From NCBI RefSeq assembly GCF_023159225.1, contig NC_063173.1, forward strand, positions 8,470,852-8,534,851: a stretch of 64,000 bases of DNA, read 5' to 3'. Positions 23,514-63,360 of the stretch are shown piece after piece (positions within the stretch are counted from its first letter, which is position 1; every line of letters starts with the position of its first letter). Position numbers and translations under genes: made by a program. The DNA comes from Perognathus longimembris pacificus. Its lineage: Eukaryota > Chordata > Mammalia > Rodentia > Heteromyidae. A model generated the notes under the pieces. It worked only from the letters and a program-made list of their open reading frames with translations, made no database searches and was not told where the DNA came from.

Positions 23514-24340
23514 GAGAGGGGAATGAGGGACGAGGTAACAGTACTGTAATAGGGAGGTCAGATCTGGCCGGTGCCATCATTAACTGTGGAGGGGCATCAG
23601 ATTGATTCCAGGTCAGATTAGACCAGAAGCCAACTCCATCTTTACTAAGATCTCTCCCACCCTATCCAGGGAAGTTCCCCTTTGCTGTGATAAGATTGTG
23701 TAAACTGCTTGACCACCTGAGTTCTGGAACATTCAAGGAACGTTCAAGGTTAAACCTGTGCCCTCCCATGAGTAGGCGAATCCACCTGCATCATGTGAGC
23801 CCCGCCAAATCCATGCGCCAATTCTAACTAGAATGATAGGTTGGTTCAAACAGATACTGTGAGGCAGACAGTAACCCCATTGGCCACCTGCGTGCAGCCT
23901 GGCATGCTCTGTAAGTGTTGTATCCTCATTGGTTACACCTGCATGTGGCAGGCTTGACCATGTGGTATTTGCCTTTATAACCCGACCCTGAGTGTGGCCC
24001 GGGGCACACAGTTCCAGCCCTGGCCTGGCCAGTCTGCTTTTTACAGTTGCGGTTCCAGCTCCCGAGTCTGGGCCGTGACCCTGGCCGGCCGGTCAGTATA
24101 CTTTTTACTTCCCCAATAAATCCATCTTTTTACTTGAGACTGTCTCTGAGTGGTGGACTCTTGGAGGGATAGGGGATTTCCCCCACCCTCAGACCCTGTT
24201 TCATTGTGGGCCCCTCCCTTGGGGGGTCCCCATTACAAGTACAAGAAATGTATCCAATGCCTAATGTATGAAACTGTAACCTCTCTGTAATTCAGTTTGA
24301 TAATAATATATATATATATATATAAATAAAAGAATGTCCA
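23514..24340 (+). mobile_element. Second L1 3' tail nested in the first, itself split by an LTR
   Basis: The host L1 is interrupted by a short L1 3' end ('ttgggggagaggggaatgag', then 'gtatgaaactgtaacctctc' and an AT-rich tail). The host sequence AAGAATGTCCATT is repeated on both sides as a 13-bp TSD. A solo LTR at 23545-24237 splits it. Confidence 0.8.
23545..24237 (+). mobile_element. Solo LTR, family B, copy 1
   Basis: Ends are TGTAAT and ATTACA. The 5-bp TSD AGTAC lies at 23540-23544 and 24238-24242. The poly(A) signal 'aataaatccat' lies about 120 bp before the 3' end, and a TATA-like 'tttataaccc' upstream of it. About 693 bp, no internal viral sequence. Confidence 0.88.
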
Positions 24341-24521
24341 TTTATCAGGAAAACTAATCATAACAAACGCTGGAGGGGATGTGGCCAAAAGGGAACCCTA
24401 CTACATGGGTGGTTTGAGTGTAAATGTGTTCAACCACTCTGGAGAGCAGTATGGAGGTTCCTCAGAAGGCTAAACATAGAGCTCCCCTATGACCCAGCAG
24501 CCCCACTTTTGGGCATCTACC

Positions 24522-25168
24522 TGTAATAGGGAGGTCAGATCTGGTCAGTGCCATCATTAGCTGTGGAGGAGCTTCAGGTTGACTCCAGGTCAGATTAGAG
24601 CAGAAGCCAAGGGAAGCTCCCCTTTATTATGATAAACTATGTAGATTGATCACCTTAGGCCTGGGAGCTTCAAGGGAACCTGTGCCCTCCTATGGGTAGG
24701 CGTATCCACCTGCATCTTGTGAGCCCCGCCAAATCCATGCGCCAACTCTAACTAGAATGATAGGTTAGTTCAAACAGATACTGTGAGACAGACTGTAACT
24801 CCATTGGCCACCTGCGTGCGGCCTAGCATGCTCTGTAAGTGTTGTATCCTCATTGGTCACCTGCGTGTGGCAAGTTTGTCTGTGATGTTTGCCTCATACC
24901 CAGGCTGGAAGGCCACATGGTCACCCGGTTCCAGCTCCCGAGTCTGGGCCCTGACCCTGCACACGTGGTCGGCAATTTCGGCTCCCGAGTCTGGGCTGCG
25001 ACCAAGGCCGGTCGGTTCACTTTTTGTTCACTTTTTACTTCCCCAATAAATCTGTCTTTTTGTCATCTTGTAGCTGGAGACTGTGTGGTGGACTCTTGGG
25101 GGAACCAGGAATCCCCTCCCTTGTGGGGGGGACCCCGTTTCATTGTAGCGAACCTCCACTCTACTTCA
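24522..25168 (+). mobile_element. Solo LTR, family B, copy 2
   Basis: Starts TGTAATAGGGAGGTCAGATC like copy 1, but with an internal deletion and a different 3' end (finishes ACTTCA). The 5-bp TSD CTACC lies at 24517-24521 and 25169-25173; L1 sequence resumes exactly after it. Confidence 0.85.
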
Positions 25169-25261
25169 CTACCCAAAAGATTATAAGCAAGACCACACTA
25201 AAGCCACCAGCACAGCTCTGTTCATCGCAGCACAATTTTTCATCGCTAAAATATGGAACCA

Positions 25262-25462
25262 GGGCTGGGGATATAGCCTAGTGGTAAGAGTGCCTGCCTC
25301 GGTATACCCGAGGCCCTAGGTTCGATTCCCCAGCACCACATATACAGAAAACGGCCAGAAGCGGCGCTGTGGCTCAAGTGGCAGAGTGCTAGCCTTGAGC
25401 GGGAAGAAGCCAGGGACAGTGCTTAGGCCCTGAGTCCAAGGCCCAGGACTGGCCAAAAAAAA
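25262..25462 (+). mobile_element. IDL-Geo SINE in L1
   Basis: Young-type copy with a perfect 14-bp TSD AAAATATGGAACCA at 25248-25261 and 25463-25476. Confidence 0.95.
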
Positions 25463-25617
25463 AAAATATGGAACCAACCCAGATGCCCCTCAGTAGATGA
25501 GTGGATAAAGAAATTGTGGTGCATATACGCAATGGAATTCTATGCCTCTATCAGAAAGAATGACATTGCCCCATTTGTAAGGAAATGGAAGGACTTGGAA
25601 AAAAATCATAATAAGTG

Positions 25618-26535
25618 TGTAATGGAGTCCCCTCAAGGGAGGGGACCACAATGTAATTGGTCCAAGGGTGGGGGGATCCCCAATCCCTCCAAGAATCCAC
25701 CACTCAGAGACAGTCTAAAGTAAAAAGATGGACTTATTGGGTAAGTAAAAAGTATACTGATTGGCCAGGGTCACAGCCCACAACCATAAAAAGCAGGCTG
25801 GGGCTGGGGATATAGCCTAGTGGCAAGAGAGCTTGCCTCGTATACATGAGGCCCTGGGTTCGATTCCCCAGCACCACATATACAGAAAATGGCCAGAAGT
25901 GGCACTGTGGCTCAAGTGGCAGAGTGCTAGCCATGAGCTAAAGGAAGCCAGGGACAGTGCTCAGGCCCTGAGTCCAAGGCCCAGGACTGGCCAAAAAAAA
26001 CAAAACAAAATAAAAAGCAGGCTGACCGACAAGGGCTGCAGCCCAGACTTGGGGCTGGGACCACGTGCCCCGGGCCATGGGTGGGGTCTGGTTATAAAGG
26101 CAAATACCACATGGTCAAGCCTGCCACACGCAGGTGTAACCAATGAGGTTACAACACTTACAGAGCATGCCAGGCCTCACGCAGGTGGCCAATGGAGTTA
26201 CAGTCTGCCTCATAGTATCTGTTTGAACCAACCTATCATTCTAGTTAGAATTGGCGCATGGACTTGGCGGGGCTCACATGATGCAGGTGGATTCGCCTAC
26301 TCATGGGAGGGCACAGGTTTAACCTTGAACATTCCTTGAATGTTCCATGCCTCAGGTGGTCAAGCAGTTTATGAAATCTTATCACAGTGAAGGGGAACTT
26401 CCCTGGGTAGGGCGGGGGAGATCTTAGTGAAGATGGAGTCAACTTCTGCTCTCTTTAACTAATCTGAGATGTAGTCAATCTGATACCCCTCAACAGCCAG
26501 TGATGGCGCTGGCCAGATCTGACCTCCATATTACA
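25618..26535 (-). mobile_element. Solo LTR, family B, copy 3, with a SINE inside
   Basis: Reverse orientation: starts TGTAATGGAGTCC and ends ATATTACA, flanked by AGTG (the fifth base is ambiguous). 'cttattgggtaagtaaaaag' is the complement of the copy 1 poly(A) region. Length without the IDL-Geo at 25801-26009 is about 690 bp. Confidence 0.85.
25801..26009 (+). mobile_element. IDL-Geo SINE nested in LTR copy 3
   Basis: Young-type copy with a perfect 15-bp TSD ATAAAAAGCAGGCTG at 25786-25800 and 26010-26024. It is the innermost layer of a SINE-in-LTR-in-L1 stack. Confidence 0.95.
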
Positions 26536-27090
26536 AGTGAAGTGAGCCAGACCCAAAGAAATATAGACTCTATGGTTTCCCTCATTGGGAATAATTAGTA
26601 CATGTCTAGGATAGTCCTAGCAGATCACGATAGCTCAACAGCTGTGTCCATATGAACACAGAAGATGATGCTAAGCGAAATGAACTCCAAGTTATGGAAA
26701 CAAGTGGTATATCATTGTTGTTGTTATTTTCAAAATGCCATGTGAAATTATGCCCTTTTTCTTTTGTGTTTCTTCCTCATGGTTTTACTTCTGATATTAC
26801 TATAACTGATTTTAGTACCCTGGATACTGTATATACATGTATTGGAACTAGGGAAGGGGAATACCAAAATCGAGAGACAAAGTCTAAAAAGACAAACCAA
26901 TGTAACAGCAATTCTTACAAAACTATATGGTGTAAACCAACTGTACAACTCATGGGGTTGGGTGGGAGAGGGAAACAGGGAGGGGGGAGGCAGGGGAAAA
27001 ATGAGGGAGGTAACAAGTTGGATAAGAAATGTATGAAACTGTAACCCCTCTGTATATCACTTTCACAATAAAGAAATGAAAAAACAAAAG

Positions 27091-27889
27091 AAATCCTAAA
27101 AAAAATTTTTTTTAAAGAAATGCAACAATCCTCACCCCCCAAACCCCTTTCAGTCTCAGAAGTATTTGGGAACTGACTTCATCTGGTGGTGAACTTCTTA
27201 GATTTAAAAAAAAAATTAGCTAATAGTGAACTTCTGAGAGCTGATTAATAAAATTTCACACAATATAAAGATCACAAATGTTAAAATATAACAGCAAACC
27301 TCCTTTAATTCCCAGACTTATTTCAGAATCATGCACTTGTCTGTAATATTCTAAATTCTAAAATAATGACACTGAATTATCTGGTAGTGATTGTAGTCTT
27401 CAGAGAATTAAGTACACAATATGTACCAAAGAACCAAACAAGACTTCCTTCAAATAACAATGTACTTAATGCTTAAAATCAAAATTAGGGTCAGAAGCAT
27501 GTTCTTCAGACAATAAGATTTGGACTGTTTAAAATAAATGATTTAAATTGTTTTAAAATCAAAATAACTTCTTTTTTAATTCAAAGAAGCAGGAAGGTGG
27601 GGGGGGAGAGAAAAATGACTAGAGAGTAGCTCAATGACAGCTCGCCTCTGTGTGTTCAGTTTTACCCTCTTACCTACAAAGTGAAAACTCTTCTTTGGCT
27701 ACGCCTTACTTTATCCACAACAGTGCGTTCTTCTAGTGTTTGAACATAGCACTTGCAGCAACTAGATTGCCTCCATCTCCTAGATTCGATTAGGGTAACC
27801 CGAACAAAAATTTTATTCTTCAACATCTTTGCAGTCAGTTTTGTATGGAGAAATCCTAAATATAAAATACAGCCTTGCTTTTATTCATA
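27091..27889. other. Intergenic, no gene seen
   Basis: AT-rich. No recognisable repeat or gene. Confidence 0.45.
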
Positions 27890-28132
27890 GGTCCCAGTAC
27901 AGGGCTTGAACTGAAGCACCTAGAACTCTGGCTCAGTTTTTTGTTTTTTTTTTTGGCTAACAGCTAGTGCTCTACCACTTGAATCACATTTCCACTTCTG
28001 GCTTTTTGCAGATTAACTGAAGACAAAAGTCTCATGGATTTATCTTCCCAGGATGGCTCTGAACCACGATTCTTCCACCTCAGCCTCCCGAATAGCTAGG
28101 ATTATACATGTTAGTTACTGGCACTTGGCTTC
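27890..28132 (-). mobile_element. B1-Geo composite SINE
   Basis: Reverse: 'cccagtacagggcttgaact', 'gcagattaactgaagacaaa', 'cagcctcccgaatagctagg'. Confidence 0.75.
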
Positions 28133-28733
28133 AGGAGGAACATAGCAAACAAGATTGTCCCACATGGACTGATTTCTTACCTCATTTCCTAGCCTTATCT
28201 GTTAACAAATTCCTGTCACTAACACTGACTGTTCAGTTTACCAATGATAGTTATGCCCTCCACCCCAGGGCTTTTTGCACATGCTTTTACCACTCCCTAA
28301 AACGTTTTTTCTTCTGCTCCTTCACTTGGTTAGCTCTTTCTTTCTGTAGTAGTTTCATTCACTTTTCTGTTTCTGTGGAAACCTAAGTCTCACTTTATAG
28401 TATGTCCATGGACTTTTGAAGGACTTGTTAGGAATGCTTGTGCAGGCTGTTTATCTATGCAAACGTTCCCCCACTGAGGTCATGAGTGGGGCTCAAGTCA
28501 AGCTTAAATTCCACCAACCTAGCCTTGCATAGGAAGAAGCAAAGCTGTATCAACTTGGAACAGGGCATCTTTTTCTAACTCATCAAAAACACAGGCTTGC
28601 CAAGCTATGCCTACTCCAGGCTGTTTTAGCCTAGGGGAGTGCCTTTTAAAAATAGCACAAAGACACCATATGGACTAGCAGCAGCCTAACTTTTTACTTG
28701 TTTTCATACCACTTATTACAGTTGCAATCCTAT
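28133..28733. other. Intergenic, no gene seen
   Basis: No supported gene. The plus-strand frame at 28108-28386 starts inside the SINE and has no recognisable domain. Confidence 0.45.
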
Positions 28734-29167
28734 TGAAGTGCCAGACTTTGAAGTCAGGCCCCACTTTACTACACGAACCCCACTTTACCACGTGAACCTG
28801 AGATAAGTAGGCCCTGTGAGCAAACCCAGGACAAGCTTATTAGGGACCAGTAGGTCAAGAACTCTAACTGCTGGGAATGCTTAACTCTAACCACCCCTAG
28901 AATGCCTCGAGCCCTGAGCCAATCAGATTTGTACCTGTGTTCTAATCTTGCTTGCTTGAACACCTGATTGCTGTAACTTTGTTTTTTGGCCTTTATAAGC
29001 CCTGTGCAATCGCAGCTCGGGGCTCCCTCCTAACCTCCGCTGTGTCGGTGGGTAGGACGAGGCCCGAGTTGCAGCTCGCTTAAATAAAGCCTTGCCTTGC
29101 TTTTGCATTTCGGAATGTCTGAGTCTCGGTGGCCTTCTTGGTGGTGGTCTTGCGACTTGGCACAACA
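28734..29167 (+). mobile_element. Solo LTR, family A, longer copy
   Basis: Starts TGAAGTGCCAGACTTTG and ends GGCACAACA, 434 bp. It has the same CCAAT, TATA-like, 'aataaag' and U5 order as the 11454 copy, plus about 125 bp of U3 missing there. Flanks are CTAT and CTTT. Confidence 0.82.
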
Positions 29168-30324
29168 CTTTATCTATTTGGTTGTATCTTACTGGACAAT
29201 AAACCGTATGCCTGTAGGAGCCTATTATTACTGGATTTCATGGCACCTGAAACAATGCTTGTAGTGAGCCCTCAGTAAATATTTAATTCATGAGTTTTAT
29301 TTTTTTTTAATGCTGGAAGGATATTAGGCATTTTTAAAAGTAGAAACTGTGTCTTATTTTCCTTCTTATTGTAGACCCCCAGACATGGGGAGTTACCATC
29401 CTGCTTTGCTCATAAATAGCATTCAATAATTCTTTCTGAATAATTTCAAAATATTAAAAAAAATGCAGTGTTTTGCTCATGGAATACATCTGCCTGTATA
29501 TGAGTTTGCATGAATGATGAATAGCTGCTGTTTATGAAGTACGAGACAAAAATGTTCAATGAGTGAGAAATAAGAGTTGAATTAAAATGGGAAGAATTTA
29601 GCTTTTGAAACTCATTTCCTGATGTAGAGCTGACAAAACATAAGACAATGCCAAGAGATTGTGATTTTCTTTTCTAACAGGGAAAAATTTCCAAGATAGT
29701 ACAGCCACTTTCTTAAAGCCCAAGGGCTTTTTTCCCCCCTCTCAATAGGTTAATAAAATAGAATTTGAATTTTTACAATACAAAAGGTTTTTGGGGGAGA
29801 TGGGCTTTACAGAAAAGTGGATAAGATAGTGTGAGAGTTCCTATATTTTCCTCATTGAATTTCCCTCACTAGTAACAGCTTATATTCCCCTGATATCTAA
29901 GTAAAAAAAAAATTAAAAAACATATTATACTGAAGACTTTGGATTCTCCAAGGTTTCCCAACTTCAGTCATCTTTCTGTCCTAAGTGAGGTTGTGTTTAG
30001 ATGTTCTTTGATGGTGCATTTAAGATTGTGTCGTCTAACGACCAAATTTTTGTTAGTAGAATTACATAAATCAAGCCAGGCCTTGGCTCTTTATAATGAA
30101 GCAAAAGGACTTTGGCTTTCTAGTTAACTGAATATAATCTCTAGCTCTACTACTTGAAGAATTGTATATCTCAGTACAAAGTAATTATCCTAATCAAGTC
30201 TGTTTGCTCATTTGTAAAATATATGTAGTAATACTACTCTTCAACTGTGATGGCTACTGAAATCCTCATAGTTAAATTCAGTATTGAGAAACAGAATTTG
30301 TGTGTGTGTGTGTGCGCGCACACG
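29168..30324. other. Intergenic, no gene seen
   Basis: AT-rich unique-looking DNA. A (GT)n/(GC)n run at 30299-30328 borders the next SINE. Confidence 0.45.
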
Positions 30325-30555
30325 TGCGTACCAATCCTGAGGCTTGAACTCAGGGCATGGCACTGTCCTTGAACTTCTTTTGCTCAAGGCTGGCTCTCTA
30401 CCACTTGAACTCAGCTCCACTTCCAACTTTTTCTGTTAATTGGAGATAAGAGTCTCTCAGACTTACCTGCCTGGGGCTGACTTTGAACTGGGATCCTCAG
30501 ATCTCAGCCTCCGAAATAGATAGGATTTTAGGCATGAGCCTCAGCGCAGGGCTGA
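30325..30555 (-). mobile_element. B1-Geo composite SINE
   Basis: Reverse: 'ctgaggcttgaactcagggc', 'aattggagataagagtctct', 'atcctcagatctcagcctcc'. An alternating GT/GC tract lies on the tail side. Confidence 0.8.
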
Positions 30556-31074
30556 AATTTAGGATTTTTAATAGATAAGACTATAAGCTAAATTAGTAAA
30601 ATTAAATTATTTATAATGAAACTAACAAAAATAGTATAATATTTTAAGTTAGTGAAGAAGACTCTTTCCTTGATGAAACTTCAGTCAAGAGTCCCTAAGC
30701 CCTCTCCTAAAGGAGGCCGTTAGACCCTGATTTCAGTTGCCTGACTCAGGTGTAGCAAGAACTATGCTAAGTCAGTTTAGAAAGAACCTATCACCTTTTA
30801 TGGTGGGCCATCTGGTCTGCTTTCAGCAAGAATACTGTTAGGTCTGTTTAGCAAGAATCCCCATACTTGTGCTATAAAACTTTCCAACTATGGATGGCCC
30901 TCTCCTCCCTCCCTCCCCTCTCCTCTTTTTGACTATGAATACCCACTTTTTTTTCTTCTCCAGTATTCAGTGTTGATAAAGATCTATTTCAATAGTTTTG
31001 ACATCAAAATAGTCCTAAGTGAAGGCCTCTGTACTATTTTAACAAGTATCAGAATAACCTTCCTCCCCCACCCC
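30556..31074. other. Intergenic, no gene seen
   Basis: A pyrimidine-rich stretch at about 30900-30960; nothing else recognised. Confidence 0.4.
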
Positions 31075-31296
31075 CACCCCCCTTGTCATGGGGCTTGAAT
31101 TCTGGGCCTGGGTACTGTCCCTGAGTTCTTCAGCTCAAGGCCAGTACTCTTAACACTTTTGAGTCACAGGGCCACTTCTAGTTTCCTGGTGGTTAACTGG
31201 AATTAAGAGTCTCAGAGGCTTTCCTTGCCTGGGCTGGCTTTGAACTACGATCCACAAATCTATCCTCCTGAGTAGCAAGGGTTACCCACTGGCATT
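31075..31296 (-). mobile_element. B1-Geo SINE with an IDL-Geo at its end
   Basis: Reverse: 'tgtcatggggcttgaattct', 'taactggaattaagagtctc', 'cctcctgagtagcaagggtt'. A later IDL-Geo inserted at its 5' end. Confidence 0.8.
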
Positions 31297-31309
31297 TGGC
31301 CAGCATGTT

Positions 31310-31523
31310 GTTTTTTGTTTGTTTGTTTTTTTGCCAGTCCTGGGCCTTGGACTCAGGGCCTGAGCACTGCCCCTGGCTTCTTTTGCTCAAGGCTAGCACT
31401 CTACCACTTGAGTCACAGCACCACTTCTGGCCATTTTCTGTATATGTGGTGCTGGGGAATCGAACCCAGGGCTTCAAGTATACGAGGCAAGCGCTCTTGC
31501 CACTAGGCCATATCCCCAACCCA
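31310..31523 (-). mobile_element. IDL-Geo SINE
   Basis: Reverse young-type copy. Perfect TSD TGGCCAGCATGTT at 31297-31309 and 31524-31536. Confidence 0.95.
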
Positions 31524-31539
31524 TGGCCAGCATGTTTTA

Positions 31540-32331
31540 ACAGTAGCAATAATAACTTTTACACTATTAGTCCTGATGGATAAGAAAAAAATTAAGAATA
31601 ATCCAAGTCTTAATAAGACTATCAACAATTTTTGCTTTGTTACTGAACAAGAATACAAAAAGCCATTTTCCTCTCATGTCTTTTATTCAATGTTTGTTCT
31701 AATTTTATAACTAAATGTTGACTCCCAAGTTCTTACTACTTGACTCTGAAATGTTTTTGATTATCCTTTACGTGTAAAACTTTATTTCACAAACATCCGT
31801 CTCCACAGAAGTGTGCTTCAGCCCCTGAAAATGTCACACCAAAGCACATCTGATTTTCTTGGTAGTAGCCTCTACCTATACCTGTCTCATTTCTCTCACC
31901 AACTGACAGTAACTGATAGTGTCTGGCACACTAGAAGTGTTCAGCAATAACTACTTTACTAACATACGAACTTGTTGTTTTTCGTCATTGTAAAACCCTT
32001 ACTCATTCTGCTGTCTTCCTTATTTCTGTTCTTTTATACAGCTCTCTTTTTTAAAAATAGTTATCTCCTCATCTCTGAAAGAATGCTGTCGCAATCTGCA
32101 GATAATGGAAATCTTGGTACGTTATAGACAGGGCACTCTTCACTGGTAATCCATGGGGAAAGGGAAGTGACATCTAAAAGAAAATATATAATGCTGTTAA
32201 CGTGGGTACTCAAGAGATGTCAGGTCCTTTCTTACCTCCTCATTCTATTGATGAAGCTACAGAGGGACGGAAAGAGAAGTAGTCACAAGTATATCCTACG
32301 GGAGCACCTACCATTCTCCTTCCCCTGCTCT
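31540..32331. other. Intergenic, no gene seen
   Basis: Unique-looking AT-rich sequence about 1.5 kb upstream of the EED start codon. Confidence 0.45.
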
Positions 32332-32538
32332 TCACTATCTCACGCCTGCTACTTAGGAGGCGGAGATCAAAAGCCAGGTTGGCCAAGAAAAGTCCCTGAA
32401 ACTCCCCCAACTGACCACCAAAAAGCTGGACGTTGCGCTCTGTTCAAATGGTAGCGCACCAGCCTTGAGTTAAAAAAGAAAAAAAAAAGCCCCGAGACAG
32501 GGGACCGTGCCCAGACTCAGCGATGAGGTCCCAGCCCT

Positions 32539-32540
<2 letters not shown>
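32332..32540 (+). mobile_element. B1-Geo composite SINE
   Basis: 'cacgcctgctacttaggagg', 'actcccccaactgaccacca', then Geo half 'aaatggtagcgcaccagcct' with an internal A run. Confidence 0.7.

Positions 32541-32590
<50 letters not shown>
32541..32590. repeat. (CA)n microsatellite, about 25 units
   Basis: Uninterrupted CA run in the SINE tail, about 300 bp before the EED CpG island. Alternating purine-pyrimidine DNA of this kind can adopt Z form. Confidence 0.95.
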
Positions 32591-32591
<1 letters not shown>

Positions 32592-33245
32592 CGTCTGACT
32601 TGCAGGAACACACACACCCCCCCACACCCCATATGACTTGCAGGAACAGCCCAGGTCGCCGTGAGACGTTTCGGGGGTCAAGGAGGGCAATTCCGATGCT
32701 TTTCCCTAAAATAAAATAACTGTGTCTGTCTAGTGCACACGTCGCCCGCCGTCAAAGTGTGACAATGGGCCTCGTTGGAGATGACCCAGGATGTATACTA
32801 GGCCTCGATCACCTTTCAACCCTGGGGCTGTAACTCCTGGGTCCCGGGACACGCTCGCGTCCAGCGATTTCTACTTAAACCCGTCGCTGCCAACGGGCAC
32901 CAGCCAACCGGCCGAGGAGCTCTCGGCTGCCGGCGAGCCCGCGAGCGAAGCCGCCCGGCAGGAGCTCCCGGCGGCGCCCGGCATGCCGGTCGGAAGGCGG
33001 CCGCAGCCCGACTACCTGGAAGGGCGAGAGCTGGGGCGCGCGGAGGAGGGGCGGCGGGGGCGACTCCCGGGGACGCCGCGCGAGCACGCTCCGCGCAGGC
33101 GCGGCCGGGCGGCCGGGCGCTACCATTTGCCGGACGGGGGTGGCGGGCAGCCGGCCGTCCACCGCCGGGGAGCTCCCGTCCCCGAGGAAGCACGGGGATG
33201 CCCACCGCGCCGCCAGGGGCTGGACAGCGCGGTCGTTCAAGCTGA

Positions 33246-62610
<29,365 letters not shown>

Positions 62611-62815
62611 AATATTTTCCTAAGCAAACTAGAGTATGTCTGTGTAAAATAGAATTAATGTATCTTGTTAGTAAGGGCACATAGAGCATTTAGACTTGTT
62701 TTCAGCATTCAATCAGGCTGAGCTGAATGTAGTGGTGTTTACATTGTTTACATTCTTTGTACTGTCTTCCTGCTCAGACTCTACTGCTTTTAATAAAAAT
62801 TTATTTTTGTAAAGC
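62611..62815 (+). other. EED: EED 3' UTR
   Basis: About 200 nt from the stop to just past the first poly(A) signal, AT-rich and free of repeats. A T/G-rich stretch with 'gctgtgtgtt' follows, as expected of a downstream cleavage element. The exact cleavage site is not visible. Confidence 0.7.
62792..62797 (+). terminator. EED: EED poly(A) signal AATAAA
   Basis: First canonical hexamer after the stop, followed by a T/G-rich region. A second AATAAA at 62865-62870 may give a slightly longer 3' UTR. Confidence 0.8.
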
Positions 62816-63004
62816 TGTGTGTTACTTTACTTATTTTCATTGGGATGAGAGGAAGTTTGAAAGTAATAAAGTTATGATTTACCTATAACTTTCTTAATTG
62901 GAAAAAGGTATTTAATCTGGAAATAAGTGTTAAATTATATTTAAATCTTGGCTCTTCCAAGATTAAATAAATAACTTTTCTGAGTGTGTAAAACAGGAAT
63001 AATA

Positions 63005-63045
63005 GGGCTGGGAATATGGCCTAGTGGCAAGAGTGCTTGCCTCAT
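63005..63045 (+). mobile_element. Tailless 3'-truncated IDL SINE fragment with perfect TSD
   Basis: Only the first 41 bases of an IDL left half ('gggctgggaatatggcctag' to 'gcttgcctcat') lie between perfect 15-bp repeats AAAACAGGAATAATA (62990-63004 and 63046-63060). Box B, the whole Geo half and the A tail are missing. Confidence 0.92.
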
Positions 63046-63164
63046 AAAACAGGAATAATAATATCTACCTCAGGGAGGTCAAATGGTGTTTAATATATTA
63101 GTTTAAAATAGTATTTGCCACATAAGCTCTGATTTGTGTGAACGCACATGTGTGCGTGCACATA

Positions 63165-63360
63165 GCTTGAACTTGGGCCTGGTTGCTGTCCCTGAGTTTT
63201 TTCTTGCTTAAGGCTAGTACTCTACCACTTAAGCCACAGCTCCACTTCCAAGGGTTAATTGGAGATATGAATCCTACAGATTTTCTTGTCCAGGCTGGCT
63301 TTAAACTGCTATACTCAGATCTCAGCCTTGTGACAGGCATGAGCCATCAGCACCTGGCTT
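63165..63360 (-). mobile_element. B1-Geo composite SINE
   Basis: Reverse: 'cttgaacttgggcctggttg', 'ggttaattggagatatgaat', 'atactcagatctcagccttg', preceded by a GTGCGTGCAC-type alternating tract. Confidence 0.78.

Larger units (their letters stand above)
22621..27090. mobile_element. 5'-inverted L1 insertion with nested elements
   Basis: 22621-23224 is L1 3'-region sequence in reverse ('ttgccatgcagaagctctgt', 'gtctttaatccatttggaat'). From 23225 it reads forward ('cagattgggagaagatcttt') to the 3' end at about 27085 ('aacccctctgtatatcactt', then 'cacaataaag'). The first 28 bases and 23225-23252 are inverted copies with one mismatch, placing the break exactly at the inversion. This is the structure left by twin priming. 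Several stops show it is dead. It hosts a second L1 tail, three family-B solo LTRs and two IDL-Geo SINEs. A TSD for the whole L1 was not evident. Confidence 0.8.

Noticed and set aside
11454..29167. The two family-A LTRs as the ends of one provirus
   Set aside because: The 17 kb between them is ordinary SINE, L1 and unique DNA with no gag, pol or env-like frames, and each LTR has its own flanks.
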